Positions 36,661 through 48,674 of a DNA stretch of 64,000 nt are shown one piece after another. Both the position numbers and the translations under genes were made by a program. This DNA comes from Sisyra terminalis. Taxonomy: Eukaryota; Arthropoda; Insecta; Neuroptera; Sisyridae. How positions within the stretch are numbered: position 1 is the first letter of the stretch; every line of letters begins with the position of its first letter. The stretch spans positions 44,702,001-44,766,000 of the forward strand of contig OY292278.1 of assembly GCA_958496175.1 (NCBI GenBank), in the 5' to 3' direction. The notes below the pieces were generated by a model. It was given only the letters and a program-made list of their open reading frames with translations. It had not been told where the DNA came from and did not search any database.

Positions 36661-38635
36661 ATTATTAGTTCCCGTTTCAAATTTAGTACGTCAAAAACTA
36701 AATCTAAATTATCTGATACTCTTTTAGAAGTTTGGAAATTTTAGTTAAAAAAAGTATCAGCTAAAAATAATTTTTTGTACCTAATTTCAAAGTTAAATAT
36801 AAGAAATATTGATTCAAAAAAAAAATGCAATTAAAATAGCATGAGAAGTAAAAAAGAATAATAATATTCTTCAAGTTATTAGAACTTCTATTAAATGATT
36901 TCGTAAAATCAAATTACCGCTAAAAATGTTACTGAAACTTAACAAAGATAAGTTCTATTTATTAATATATAGCAAAGACTCAAACCAAAACAATCCAAAT
37001 AAGACTTAAACAAAAATATCTCTTAAATAAATAAAAAAGAAAATTAAAACATTACTTTATAGTATTTTTAGATTGACAAGGTCACTTTCCTGGTGAAACA
37101 ATATATAAAACTATCAAATTTACCCGGATTGCAAACAGAGCTTTCAAAAGCTCATGAAAGTGAGGTTACGTTGAAAACCGGGCGAACAAGTTGCAGCGAC
37201 AAACTATTAGCCATCTAGGATAATTGAAAAGAGTTACTGCTACACTGACGAAAAAAAAAACAAACTTTAAAGCTCTAATTGATTTTATGCATTGATTAAG
37301 CAAAACCCTCAACAATTTTGACCATTTTTTTTTCAATTTAATGACGTTCTTTTTGAATTGAAATAAATTTCCACAGTAAAATATTGAGGTGGAAAGAAGA
37401 TAAACTGATTTTTGCTGGAAGCTTAACAAAAATAAAGCAATATCCTGTAAGTATTGATTTAAAATTTGAACAGCTCAAACCGGGAATGTATACTCTCGGT
37501 ATATTGAATGGAAACGTTTGGAAAGTTGTATTTTTTTTTTAATTATTTTATGATAAATTCTTAATCTTTTTTCATCAAATTGTTCTGGTTCATGAAATAT
37601 AATATATTCTCTTTTTTTTCTAACTAAATTTCATTGTATTTCTCTTTGTTGTTTATAAATTCAATACTTGTTCTTGAAATAAAAAGCAAACCTTTACAAA
37701 TCAAAAAAGTTTTAAAAAAAAATCCCAAAAGCGTAAATTTAAACACTAAAGTGCAAGAAAACAAAGACGATATTAATTCAATCAACTTTACTTAATAAGA
37801 TACCAAATCAACTTTAGATTATTCCTTTATTGATAAAATAATCACTTCAAAGAAAAGCTCTCAAAGCTTTAAACTAATTAAGAAGTAGTAAGCAGTTTAA
37901 GGCATGTAAAAATTAAAAAAAACCTTTTTCCGTATATTTACTAATATATTTAATTAAAATTATAAACATGCAAAGCAGAAAATACAAAAAAAATTGGAAA
38001 GGATTTTTTTTATTAGCAGTAATGATACGATAAAGCTTGTTTAGAAAGTTCGAGCATAAGTTTTGGAACACTAATAATATTAGAGAGTAATCCATAATGG
38101 TGTTATTCCAGTAGTGATAGTTTTCATTTCAAGTACTCCAGTACTGTCCAGTACCATCCAGGACATTTTTTTTCATTTCAACTCCTTTATCCAATTTTGA
38201 TTTTATTCTGATTAATCAGGTTTGGGATAAATTAAAAATTTAATTAGAGAAGAATGAATGTTGTATCATAAAATGTTTTGCCAAAAATCGTCAATAAAAA
38301 TCGTCCACTAATGTTGGAATACCGAGGTTGATTGTTGACTTTGTATCCAAAATTAGGAAAAAATTCATATCTTAATTGTACAAATACTTTGATTCAAATT
38401 TTTTTGCAAAAAGTTTTAAGGTCATTAAGGACTTCCTAACAATCCCTTGCATTTTTTGCAGCAAATGCGATAGGATAAAGAGCAATTTCATAACTTTATT
38501 TTCGGTTAAAATTTTCGGTTCAATTTTCTACGTCTCAAGGCGTACCCAACTGTAAATTGACTAAGAAAAATAAGGGTTTAAGTTCAATAACGATACATTA
38601 AATAGAAAAATATTTTGTTCCATTAGATTATTGAA
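36661..38635. other. AT-rich intergenic, nothing seen
   Basis: No supported gene or repeat. 37130-37220 is slightly GC-richer but has no recognisable content. Confidence 0.5.
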
Positions 38636-38639
38636 ATAT

Positions 38640-40715
38640 TTAACAACAGTCAATAGTTTAAACTTTAGAACACATCGTCGAATTTTAAGTATGATTTTTT
38701 ATGGTGACAATCAAAAAAATAAGTCAACCCGTATATCCTGTGTAAATTTTAACGAAAATAAACCATTTTTAAGGGTAGAAATCGACCATCAAAATGCCAG
38801 AAGAAATCATCAAACCATCCAAACTTCTAGAGCTTATAACGTCGTTAAATAAGGGATGATTTTCGAACCAAATACAGTTTCGGGTTCGTAACAATGTATC
38901 AAACAATTATAGAACAATCTACTTTGATTTCAAAACCAAAAAATTTTCGTCAAAAAAACCGTGGGTTAACCATCGTTGATTTTTTACCAAAAATCGTCAA
39001 TTTCAAAATTTTTTTTATGATGCCAAACGAAAGTATAAGACCATCCGTACATGCTATGCAAATTTTTCCGAAAACAAACCACATTTAAGGGATGAAATTG
39101 ACCATCAAAATGCCGGAAGATATCATCAAACCATCCAAACTTAAAGAGCTAATAACGTCGTTAAATAAGGGATGATTTTCGAAACTAGCAAAGTTTCGGG
39201 TTGATAATAATGTATTAAACGATAATATTACATAACATTAAACATTCAAAACAAAACAATACTTCCTCAAAAAAACCGTGGGTTAACCATCGTTGATTAT
39301 CCACGAAAATCGTCAAATTTTAAGTTTGGTTATTTATGATGCCAATTGAAAGTATAAGTCCACCAGTATATACAGTGCAAATTTTTACGAAAAAATCTTC
39401 GTATAATGGACGTAATCGACCATCAAAGTGCCAGAAGAAATCATCAAACCATCTAAACTTCAATCGCATATAACATCGTTAATTAAGGGATGATTTTTGA
39501 ACCAAAGACAGTTTTAGGTTCGTAACAATATATCAAACGATAATATAATAATCTACTTCCAAATCGAAACAAAAAAAAAATCGTAAAAAAATGGGTTAAT
39601 CATCGTTGATTTTTCACGGAAAATTTTCAAGTTTCAAAAAAAAAAAATACGAAGCCAATTGAAGGTATAAGTCCATCCTTATATGTAGTGCAAATTTTTC
39701 CGAAAACAAAGCCCGTTTTTGGGGTGAATTCGACCGTCAAAGTGCCAGAAAAAATCGTTAACCCATTCAAACTTTTAGAGCATATAATTTCGTTACATAA
39801 GTGATAATTTTCGACCCAGGCATAGTTTCAGGTTCGTAGCAATGTGTTAAACGATAATATAATAATCTAATTTGAATACTAAACAAAAATATTTTTCGTA
39901 AAAATAAAAATCATGGGATAATTCGTTGATCGTTGATTTTTCACGAAAATCATCAAGTTTTAAGTTTGCTTATTTATGAGACCAATCAAAACTTTAAGTC
40001 TACCCGTACATTCTGTGTAAATTTTTCCGAAAACAAACCACGTTTAAGGGATGAAATCAACCATCAAAATGCCAGAAGAAGTCAACAAACCATCCGAAAT
40101 TCTAGAGCTTATAACATCGTTATATATGGGACGATTTTGAAGTCAAGCATAGTTTCGGTTTCTTAATAACTATAATATAACAAATCTTTAAAAATTCGAA
40201 ACAATACATTTTTCGTCAAAAAGACAGTGGTTAACCATTGTTAATTTTTCACGAAAACCGTCAAATTTCTAATAAAAATTTTACGACGCCCATCGAAAAT
40301 ATACGTCCACCCGTACATGCAGTGCAAATTATTCCAATAATAAACCGCGCTTAAGGGATGAAATTGACCATCAAAGTGCCAGAAGAAATCTTCAAACCAT
40401 CCAACTTCCAGATCTTATAACGTTGTTAAATAAGGGAAGATGTTCGAATCAAAGACTGTATAGAATTCGTAACAATGTATTAAAAGATATTATAACAATC
40501 AACTTCGAATTCGAAACAAAAAAATTTTTCTTCAAAAAAAAACCATGGGTTAACCATCGTTGATTTTTCACGAAAATCGTCAAATTTTCGATTTGATTTT
40601 TTATGCTGTCAATCGAAACTATAAGTTCAACCATACATGCTGTGCAAATTTTTCTGAAAACAAACCACGTTTAAGGGATGAAATCGACTATCAAAGTACC
40701 AGAAGAAGTCATCAA
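38640..40715 (+). repeat. Satellite array, ~316-bp monomer, ~6.5 copies
   Basis: Equivalent points (GTGCAAATTTTTCCG-like) lie near 38735, 39055, 39375, 39685, 40015, 40325 and 40645. Each monomer contains the full 187-bp satellite (AACCGTGGGTTAACCATCGT, ATGAAATCGACCATCAAA) plus an extra ~130 bp with AACCATCCAAACTT, TATAACGTCGTTAAATAAGG and TCGTAACAATGTATCAAACG. The longer unit thus looks like the short satellite with an added segment. Ends abruptly at about 40715. Confidence 0.9.
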
Positions 40716-41270
40716 AGTGAAAATTTAAATGTATTATATGCTAATCTACCAGTGACTGGTAAATCGATTTTTTTTAAAATATTTCTTGATTTTCGACTTT
40801 ATTTTAACTCTAAAGTCGCTAAAGACTTTAATAGTTTAAAAGAAAAAGATTAATTTAGTCTAATTGGAAAAAAAAATATTTTGTTTCTTTAAAAATTGAG
40901 AAAGAATAGTCGTATGAAGGAGTTATCCAATAAGAAGTTCATCATTTTTTTGAAATAACAAAAAAGATATTCCAAGGACAACCAAATGCCCAGCTTTTTC
41001 TTTAACACAAATTTTTAACCTTTTTCTGATTCTCCAGATCAAAATTTTATATTTCCCATACATTATTTAAGATAAACTTCTCAAAAAAATTACAATAAAA
41101 TTCTATAGATTCTTTATAAAAAATTATTGTTTACAATGATATTCTTTAATTTTCTTCATTCTACACCCTCATATTGTTGGACATCTGATGGACTAGGAAA
41201 ATTTGCATAAATATTTCTTAAGACTTTTTCGACTAATATTTACTTTTCAAATCATCAGTAATTGAAAAAA
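40716..41270. other. AT-rich intergenic, nothing seen
   Basis: No feature recognised between the satellite array and the unique island that follows. Confidence 0.5.
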
Positions 41271-41860
41271 CACATTTTTGTGCAAAGCTAAACGCAATTT
41301 TTCTTCAATCTCCTCGCCGGAAGTTGATTTCAATTTTTTGCACATTTTTCTGTCAAATTTGAACGGAAATGAATTTCACCATTTCCTATTGAATTCATCT
41401 TGCACTTCTTTTATTTTTTTTGCAAATAAATCGTATCGGAACGAGCGAGCTTCAACAGCCATGTTATTTTCTTTTTAGAAGCTATTGTAATTGAAAATGG
41501 AAAAAGAGTACTTGATGATTACATGAGTAATACTCGTTTATTCTCACATATGCTGGAAACGAATAAACATATAGCATGTGTACTACCTATATAGTATAGT
41601 GGAATTGTGAAAAGCGGAGGCGTTTTTTTTTTTCCCATTTTTTTTTTGCATACAGTTTTTCATAGAGTTTTCACGAGCTTTCCACAGTTGCTAAATACGA
41701 AAGCTTGTCACCACCGTGGAAAATCTCGCTTCCACCGTCTACATGCACCTCTGCCTAGGTACATACATATAACACGCTAGAATGACGCTCTCATTTGCGT
41801 CATCGTTTACGTAAACGAGGGAGAAATTTTAGTTTCCGTTGTTTTCCTCCGATTTATTAT
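41270..41860. promoter_or_regulatory. Unique GC-richer island, candidate enhancer
   Basis: Non-repetitive sequence with CACCACCGTGG, CTTCCACCGTCTACATGC, ATGACGCTCTCATTTGCGTCAT (inverted GACG/CGTC pair) and TTTACGTAAA. No credible coding frame. Contrast with the flanks suggests a conserved non-coding element; unproven. Confidence 0.3.
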
Positions 41861-43600
41861 TTATTTTTTTTATTTATTTGAATTACAAGTTACAAACCAC
41901 CAACTTATATTGGGATAATTAAATCTGGTCTGAAAAGCTCTTATAAAGTATTCAACTATTCCACTTAAAATTTTTCATCTTCAACTTGTTGTAAGATTTA
42001 CCATTGTTAATGGGAATGGAACCAAAATGTATTTCCCTTTGGGTTACAGTAAAGTAAAACAATTTTTTTTGTGAATTTTTAATTAATTGGATTTTGAATG
42101 AAATGTACTCTTCTTTGTCCAAATTTCCTTAAAAATATTTCCTTTTTGTAGATACTTCTTCTATTTTTTGTAGGTTTTTAATTCCCCTTAAATTATTTTC
42201 CTTGATTTGGTGATGATATTTAAACCACAGATTATGCATCCGAGAAATACAAATTATGGATGGAATGTTTTTACCCGCATTGTTTGTAATTCAATAAATG
42301 CGAAAATAGCAATTTTCCGGATGTATCATCAACAACATTTGGTCGAAAATATCTATGGAAATTTCAATGCTTTTTCAACAAAAAATATAAGTAAGAAAGA
42401 AAATATTTTCCGGGTGATTTATTTCATTGTTTTTTTGAAAATATTAGGATCATAATTTATCTATGAATCGCCCAGAAAATCGATTAAAAATATTAAGAAT
42501 TTTATGGATCAAAACGCGTTTTTTTTTTTTTGGTGAATAAATTATCGATTCAATATCAATATTTCAAATAACAACGAAGATAACATATTTCAGATAACAA
42601 CAAAACGTCCTGTTGATTCGATCATTATAAGGTTTTAAAGAAAAATAAAATTCCAGACAATTTTCTTTCTTTAGGCAAAATTTCTTAAGACATGAAGTCA
42701 AAAGTTTTAAGTAATTAATGGAGATTTTTAAGAGTTGTCGAATAAGCCAATCATCGTTAATGTATGTCTCATACTTATTGATTTTATTGCCTTGAAATTT
42801 AGGCAGACTTAAGAAAAAATTTTTGGATTTGGGACCAAAAACTATCCCTAAAACTGAATTCATTAAAATCGAAAATCCTCATTTTTTAAAGAAAAGTTTA
42901 ATCGATATTATCTGATGTTATATAAAAGAGCAAAAATAAAGGTAATATAACGCGTTGAATTTTCCCCCCGAAGAATTAATATTATTAAGTGCTATTATTA
43001 TTTATAAGGAATTGAAATGCATTGAATCGAATCTAGGTTCTACGGTTATCCGTCATTGCTTGTGTTATATCTATTAGGCTATAAGACGTATTATACTTTA
43101 AACCAACATTATAAATATTCTAATACATAAACCATGTAGGCTTTATAGTAAAGTTGGACGATCTATTTTCAATTTTTCTATACTAAAAGTTCTTATTATA
43201 CAGATCTGTAAAATTCATTGAAATTTTCACCAATTTTTTGAATGAACCAAAATTATTTCTTCCCTCCAAACGCCAAAAGTATAATAAAGGGAAATTTCAT
43301 AAATTCGATTTAACAAGAATGAAGAAAAAATCATAAAGTCCGAACAGATTTACAACTCCTTAAACGTACAATATACAAATCATAGCAGCCATAGCGATAA
43401 TATTGGGTGGTCAAAATAAATTTGGATCGCAACCGTAATGCACCAGTGTAACATGGGTTGCATAGCTCCAACATTTATTAATATTTTATGAGCCTACTAG
43501 TTAAGAAAATTTTAAATTGAGAATTTTTCGAAATATTTTTTAGCTAATCGATGGAAAATCGTTCGCAGAGGTTTGCGAAAAAAACTTTTTCGTTTGTGAT
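41861..43600. other. AT-rich intergenic, no supported gene
   Basis: Two frames of 82 and 99 codons (42207-42455 plus; 42863-42564 minus) have no recognisable domain and the base composition of non-coding DNA. Confidence 0.45.
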
Positions 43601-43604
43601 AAAA

Positions 43605-44440
43605 TAGTTTAGAAGTTATTAATTTATTACGAAAAATTAATCATTTTGTCAATGATATAGTAAAATATTAAGAAAATAGGGTTTTTAGCGACATAGTATA
43701 ATGACAAAAATGCAAGAAAATTTAGAAAACTGTTGTTTATTAATGAAACAAAAAGAAAAACTAGAGAAAACTAAACAAAACTAAACAAAACTTCCTCCAA
43801 ACCAAAAAGTTTCTTTCGTTCCTTAAACTATATTTTCACGAAATTTGCCGAAACAACAAAAATTGATACGAAATTAAACACGCTTTTCACGCAAATATTT
43901 TCATCGTTTGTGAAAATCAACTTTTCCCACAAAAAATATTGATTATAAATAGGTGGGTAAATATATTAGGTTTGTTTAAAGACTTTTCAACCCAGCAACC
44001 TCTTCCAAATTAACAAAAATGAAAACACCTGAAAACACTTTTCAAACATACATTTTTATCAATTGTGAAAATCAACTTTTCCCTCAAAAAATTAATGAAT
44101 ATAAACATGTGAAGTAATACTACTAATTGTTGTCTGGGATTTGAAAAATATTTTCCACACTTTCCAACTAAGCCAAATTTTCCAAGCTGACAAAAATCAA
44201 AACAACAATAAACTCGTTTTTCACACTTGGAAAATATCATACGCAGTTCTGAAAATTGGCTTAGTCGAGTTTTCATTATTTTTTTCTTTTTCCTTTATAA
44301 TTAAAACAACAGTTTTCTAAATTTTCCAGCCTTTTTGTTATTATATGTCGCTAAGAGCCAATTTTTTTACATTTCACTATACCCATGACAAAATAATTAA
44401 TTTTCACTACGAAACGATCGATTGGCAAAAAAAATTTTGG
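43605..44440. repeat. Inverted-repeat element with internal direct repeats
   Basis: Arms of ~150 bp: left about 43605-43745, right about 44300-44440, both including AGAAAACTGTTGTTT or its complement, TAGCGACATA and ATTAATTATTTTGTCA-like blocks. Between them a unit with GTGAAAATCAACTTTTCCC is repeated near 43910 and 44065, with a third diverged, complementary copy near 44215. No coding frame of note. Confidence 0.65.
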
Positions 44441-44474
44441 AAAATTCAAATTTAGAAATTTTGTTGTTTTATCG

Positions 44475-44720
44475 GTTTATCGATAAGGATGATTCGGTCA
44501 ATAATACTCAGGTCAAATCAAACGAAAAAAAACTCTCTTTTGAAACTTCGAAACGATATCGCGGGTGTCGTTTTGCACACAGGACAATTTTTTTTTGTCA
44601 TATTACAATTCACGTAAGGGCATTGTTTAAAGATCCATTGATAAAATTAGTCCTTATAAGTAAAAGTCACTCCTCGAAGACGTCCAATTTTAAGGCAAAT
44701 TTGATGATAAAGGCTATTTC
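44475..44720 (+). repeat. Diverged single copy of the ~345-bp repeat
   Basis: GATAAGGATGATTCGGTCAA, TTTTGAAACTTCGAAACG and GCACACAGGACAATTTTTTT follow the order of the 28-kb monomer (AGGATGATTCAACCAATA, GAAACTTTGAAATGG, CCCACAGGACTAAA). Older than the copies in the palindrome. Confidence 0.65.
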
Positions 44721-44774
44721 ACGTGGTATTTTTAGAAATCGATGCATCTTCTTATAAAGAAAAACTTAGTTCTG

Positions 44775-45460
44775 AGATACATAAAAGCCATTTTTAAGAT
44801 AAGGGGTGGTTTACCTCGCCAAATTTCGCAAGATAAGTAATCGAAAGGTCAGTTTTCTGGATCAAAGAAAAAATCTTTGAATCCGAAGACTATTATCCAT
44901 TAGTTTCGGTAAGAATAATTGCTATGATTGAAAAGTATTGATGCAAATTTCCTGGATTCTTAAAGTCTTCTGTTCCTATGATTACTGACTGATTTTTGAT
45001 GGGATTCACTAGTGAATCCTCATTTGTCAATCCATAATTGATTATTTCTTACAATATCTCCGTTTTTCGGAGTTCCAATGGCAAAAATCGTTTTCACAAT
45101 ATAGTATGCATTTAAAAAGATGTATTGCCAATAATTTTCATTAAAACAACTGCAGTTGCCTAAAAAAAATGTTAACCAGCCATCGATATAAGCAAAGATT
45201 GTTGATTTTGGTGGTTGTTATTTGTCTTATGGAAGTAAATTGTTGGGATAATGTTAGTTATGAAAGTATTTTTTGAATATTCATACAAAACATAGTGGAT
45301 CTTTTTATATAGGAATACTAAATTTTGAGAAACAAAAAAGCCATTTTTAAAATAAGGGGTGGTTTACCTTGCCAAATTTCTCAAGATAAGTAATTGAAAG
45401 CTCAGTTTTCTGGATCAAAGAATAAATCTTTGACACCGAAAAGACTAATATCCATTATCA
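44775..45460 (+). repeat. Two-copy repeat, ~550 bp apart
   Basis: 44775-44930 and 45325-45460 share AAGCCATTTTTAA(G/A)ATAAGGGG, GGTTTACC, TCAGTTTTCTGGATCAAAGA and ATATCCATTA. The second copy is interrupted after ATATCCATTA by the stem-loop element at 45497-45831 and resumes at about 45832 with ATCCATTAGTTTCGGTTAGA, which marks that element as an insertion. Confidence 0.7.
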
Positions 45461-45496
45461 AAATAAGATGTAATTAGAAATTAAATTTATTTTAAT

Positions 45497-45831
45497 GGTA
45501 TGATTTTTATATATTATTATATTAAATTATACTAAATAAATTGAACCGTAATATATTCTATATATTGTATACACAGTATAACTGTTCAAAGTCAACGAAA
45601 AAGTCTTATTTTGTAAATCATCACAAATCAGTTATAGAGTGATCCAAACTACTTGATTACCACTGAGAAAGTTTGCTTGGCAATCGAAATATGTATCTGG
45701 GGAATACGTCAAAAATATTTTGTTTGAATTTCTGTTCAAATTTCTGTTTATTGTATGATTTTTATATATTATTATATTAAATTATACTACATCAATTGGA
45801 CCGCAATATATTCTATATATTATATACACAT
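45497..45831 (+). mobile_element. Stem-loop repeat family, copy 1
   Basis: A ~77-bp terminal sequence (GGTATGATTTTTATATATTA...) is present at both ends in direct orientation (45497-45573 and 45752-45830). Between them are GAGTGATCCAAACTACTTGA, ACCACTGAGAAAGTTTGCTTGGCAATCGAA and ATACGTC, the family core. The host repeat is split by it. Five other full or partial copies lie at 46.8, 59.4, 60.3, 60.5 and 60.8 kb. Direct terminal repeats without coding capacity recall a TRIM or a Penelope-type remnant; neither can be proven. Confidence 0.6.
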
Positions 45832-46056
45832 AATATCCATTAGTTTCGGTTAGAATGATTGCTATCATTTCAAGTAATTTTTGTTCGGAAGAAAAGGTTG
45901 TCTATTTGCGTTTAATTATAAATAATAAAAGTTGCATTTAGAAGAAGCCCGAATTAAATAACTAAATGGACATTCATTAATTGGATATAAATTGGACTTT
46001 TTAATTAAATATACATGTTCTTTTTTAAGATACCAAACAATCAGCATATTTTAAAT

Positions 46057-46363
46057 CAGGAGTGGCCAACTCAAATTGTATTGCGGGTCACTTCGGAAAT
46101 GCATCATAATTCCGCGGGCCACCATTAAAGTTATATCTCAAATTCTGTACACTAAATTTAGATATACTGTAAACATTTATAATATATTGATTTTCACCAC
46201 TATGGTCATTATTTATTTATTTTTTTATTTATTTTACTTCCAGTAGATATTCTACAGAGATGGAAAGCATCTGTACATAGAACAGGAATATTACAATTGC
46301 AATGTAGTGCAATGTACCATCGCATGTATAAAATGTATACATTTCGTGGGTTGGCCACCTCTG
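46057..46363. mobile_element. hAT-like MITE
   Basis: It starts CAGGAGTGGCCAACTCA and ends GGGTTGGCCACCTCTG, 307 bp apart, near-perfect inverted ends of the CAGGGGTGGCCAAC type common in hAT elements. Sub-terminal GCGGGTCAC and CGCGGGCCACC fit as well. A clear 8-bp target duplication is not visible. No transposase frame. Confidence 0.6.
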
Positions 46364-46403
46364 ACAATCTGATATAAATAAACAATGAATAATCTATGTT
46401 TTA

Positions 46404-46759
46404 TCTACTTATATAAAATTGTTTTGTTGGTTTGTGTAGATTTCAAAAGCTCAAAATTTTTTCCATCCATTTAGCTCAAATTTTGTCACGATATATAATC
46501 CGCTTTAATGATTGTTTTTATCTTTTCTTGCGTCCGTAACTTACGCAAAAAAAAAACAGTTTTTTCAACAGTCAATACAGTAGCCGTTAACTGTCAATAC
46601 TTCATGGTTATGATCGTGAGTTATAATTGGTACAACGAGAGATGCTGCGGGTTGACAAGGGAGGTGATTCTAATAATTCTCAAGCCTTTTTTTTCTTAAA
46701 TTCAATTTATCTATTTACAACTATTGGCTGGTAGGACAACGTGTGCCGGGTTTAGCTAG
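46404..46759 (+). mobile_element. Complete 356-bp non-autonomous Helitron
   Basis: It begins TCTACTTATATAAAATTG after an A and ends GTGTGCCGGGTTTAGCTAG before a T. Insertion between A and T with 5' TC and 3' CTAG is the Helitron rule. The sub-terminal TTTGTGTAGATTTC and CATTTAGCTCAAATTTTGTC match the usual start of insect non-autonomous elements. No target duplication is expected. Confidence 0.85.
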
Positions 46760-46880
46760 TAATATATAAAAACCATACCAAAAACATAAATTTGAACAGA
46801 AGTTTAAATATTTGTGACGTATTGCCCAGATACGTATTTCGATTGCCAAGCAATCTTCCTCAGTGGTCATTGGTTTTCTG
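46760..46880 (-). mobile_element. Stem-loop repeat family, copy 2 (partial)
   Basis: Minus-strand copy with CACTGAGGAAGATTGCTTGG, CAATCGAAATACGTATCTGG and AATACGTCACAAATATTT. The Helitron just before it has landed at the A/T-rich end of this element. Confidence 0.75.
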
Positions 46881-47050
46881 TTCCAAAGATTATTAACTAA
46901 TTTTTGATGGTGATTCACTAGTGAATCCTCCTTTGTCAATCAAAAATTGAATATTTTATACAATATATTCGTTTTTCGGAGTTCCAATGACAACAATTGT
47001 GTTCACAGAAGTATGCATTTTAAAAAAATCGCATTGTACCAGTCATCACA
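46868..47050 (+). repeat. Dispersed repeat, also at 44965-45130
   Basis: Both copies have GATTCACTAGTGAATCCTC (a palindrome), TTTGTCAATC, CGTTTTTCGGAGTTCCAATG and AGTATGCATTT. Family unknown. Confidence 0.7.
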
Positions 47051-47054
47051 TATC

Positions 47055-48075
47055 AAGCGGATGGAAGGCCGACGTCAAAACAATATAGCTTATATACGAC
47101 AAAGCGAAGAATGGTCTCAATCCGCATGACTACGACAAGCAAGTCGTAGTACCGACACAACATCGCCGAAGTTAGCTAGCTAGCTTTCTCCATTCCACCA
47201 ACAAAATGCAGCACCACGTCCCCAAGCGCCACATGTATCTGCCATTTCTCTCGAATCTTGGCAATCGAAATCGAAGCGCGAATTTGCGACGACGTTACGG
47301 CATTCGGCAACGGGAACTAGTCGCCGAGCGGAGTGTGCCCACTTCGCACACTAACCTCTCCAATCCATCCTCCGCATTATTAGTTTAGAGTCGTTGGTGG
47401 CAGCCAGCAGTGGAAACCTCAGCACCCCCAAGTCACTAAACTACTTGGCCACTTTTCCGCTAATTTTCCACCAACAACAATCCGGCCAAATGGTTCCAAC
47501 AATGTGAGTCCGGGAGAGCGTCCGAAATACAAACATCACACACTTTGTTTTCATTGCTGAACACCACGCGTTTCCAACGCCTCGTCTTCGCGAATTCCAC
47601 TCTTTTATTCTTTGGCTAAAATTGCGGTCATCGAAAGACCTACATCTCAACAAAAAATAGGTACGAATTTTTTTTCTATTCTCTATGATTACTGTTGATT
47701 AAATCTTCTCCATTGTTGCCTATTTAAAAACATTTCTCTCTATAACTTCAACACAACTTAGTTTAGAACTCAATCGACATGTGTTTCTTAGTTCTAGAAA
47801 TATCTTTATCATTTAACTAACATTGCAATTAAATTAATAAAAAACAAATTCTTTCAGTTGGATTTATTTTGTATAGTTCAAAAGTCGCTGAGCACACCAA
47901 AAACGTCACAAACATGGCTCAGTAATGATATAAATAAAATGGCATTTCATGCAAAGAAAGCGGTCGGTTACCAGTCTCGTTATCATATAATAACATGTAT
48001 ACATAATCTAAAAAAGTCCAATCATAAAAATAAACGATATTGTTGAAATCAAATAAAAAAAAAAACAAACTAACA
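47055..48075 (+). other. Candidate two-exon transcript, GC-rich 5' exon
   Basis: 47055-47660 is unique and much GC-richer than the surroundings. It ends in a plausible donor (AATAG/GTACGA, GT at 47661). An acceptor TTCTTTCAG ends at 47857, and AATAAA follows at 48052-48057, so a transcript with a ~200-bp intron is possible. In the first exon a 60-codon frame starts with a good ATG context (CAAAATGC, 47206) and is rich in Arg (NLRRRYGIRQRELVAERS). The second exon is open for 62 codons from its first base to TGA at 48044. The two frames do not join into one protein. It could be a lncRNA, a 5' UTR or an enhancer; the strand is inferred only from splice signals. Confidence 0.3.
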
Positions 48076-48289
48076 TATTTCGATTTACGAAATTTGTATA
48101 ACAATAAATTGTAACAAAAAAAAAAAAACTTCTGGCCAATAAAAAACAATAAAAAGTCACAACCTAAAAAAATAATTTAACTATCCTTATTTGTTAAATC
48201 AACCAAATAAAGAAAAACTAATATTAACAATGGAAAACATTGCCAATTTGCCAATAGTATCATCGAGAACGAGACGTGACATATAATCA

Positions 48290-48655
48290 ATGAAAAAAAA
48301 GGTACGCAAACATTCGAAAAATGGTAAATTAACCCATTTACATTCCAGATGGATGGAAAACCGTAATCTTAGTACATTTTTTATAATAATAGAAAAAAAT
48401 CTACTTCATAAATACTTATTTTTGTTTTTAATCAATAATTTGAATGGCGCGAAAAAAAAGCCATCCACCAATCAAATGGGATGGTCGTGGTGCGCATGTG
48501 CCGTCAATATTGCCACCATCAACACACATACACCACCTGTCTACGGGCTTCGATACAAAAGATTAATTTACATAAGAGCTTTTCGGGAAAGCTTTCGAGA
48601 TTTGCTCGGTCGCAATGGGGAAATTGGAGCGGTGGCGGGTAACTTATGCAGCTGA
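48290..48655 (+). CDS. 121-codon ORF, unrecognised, doubtful
   Basis: Starts with ATG at 48290 (AATCAATGAAA). The first half is Lys-rich with a hydrophobic stretch FFIIIEKNLLHKYLFLFLI. The second half, from about 48445, is encoded by GC-richer unique DNA and includes WSWCACAVN and FRESFRDLLGRNGE. No domain is visible and the composition break in mid-frame argues against one real protein. The GC-rich half may instead be a regulatory island (it ends in the E-box CAGCTG). Confidence 0.2.
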   Translation: MKKKVRKHSKNGKLTHLHSRWMENRNLSTFFIIIEKNLLHKYLFLFLINNLNGAKKKPSTNQMGWSWCACAVNIATINTHTPPVYGLRYKRLIYIRAFRESFRDLLGRNGEIGAVAGNLCS

Positions 48656-48674
48656 TTTTTTAATGAAATTTTAG

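Noticed and set aside
43405..43440. Possible mariner end (TTGGGTGGTCAAAATAAATT)
   Set aside because: No matching inverted end or TA-flanked partner found nearby.
44422..44757. 111-codon ORF
   Set aside because: It runs across a diverged copy of the ~345-bp repeat and has no domain.
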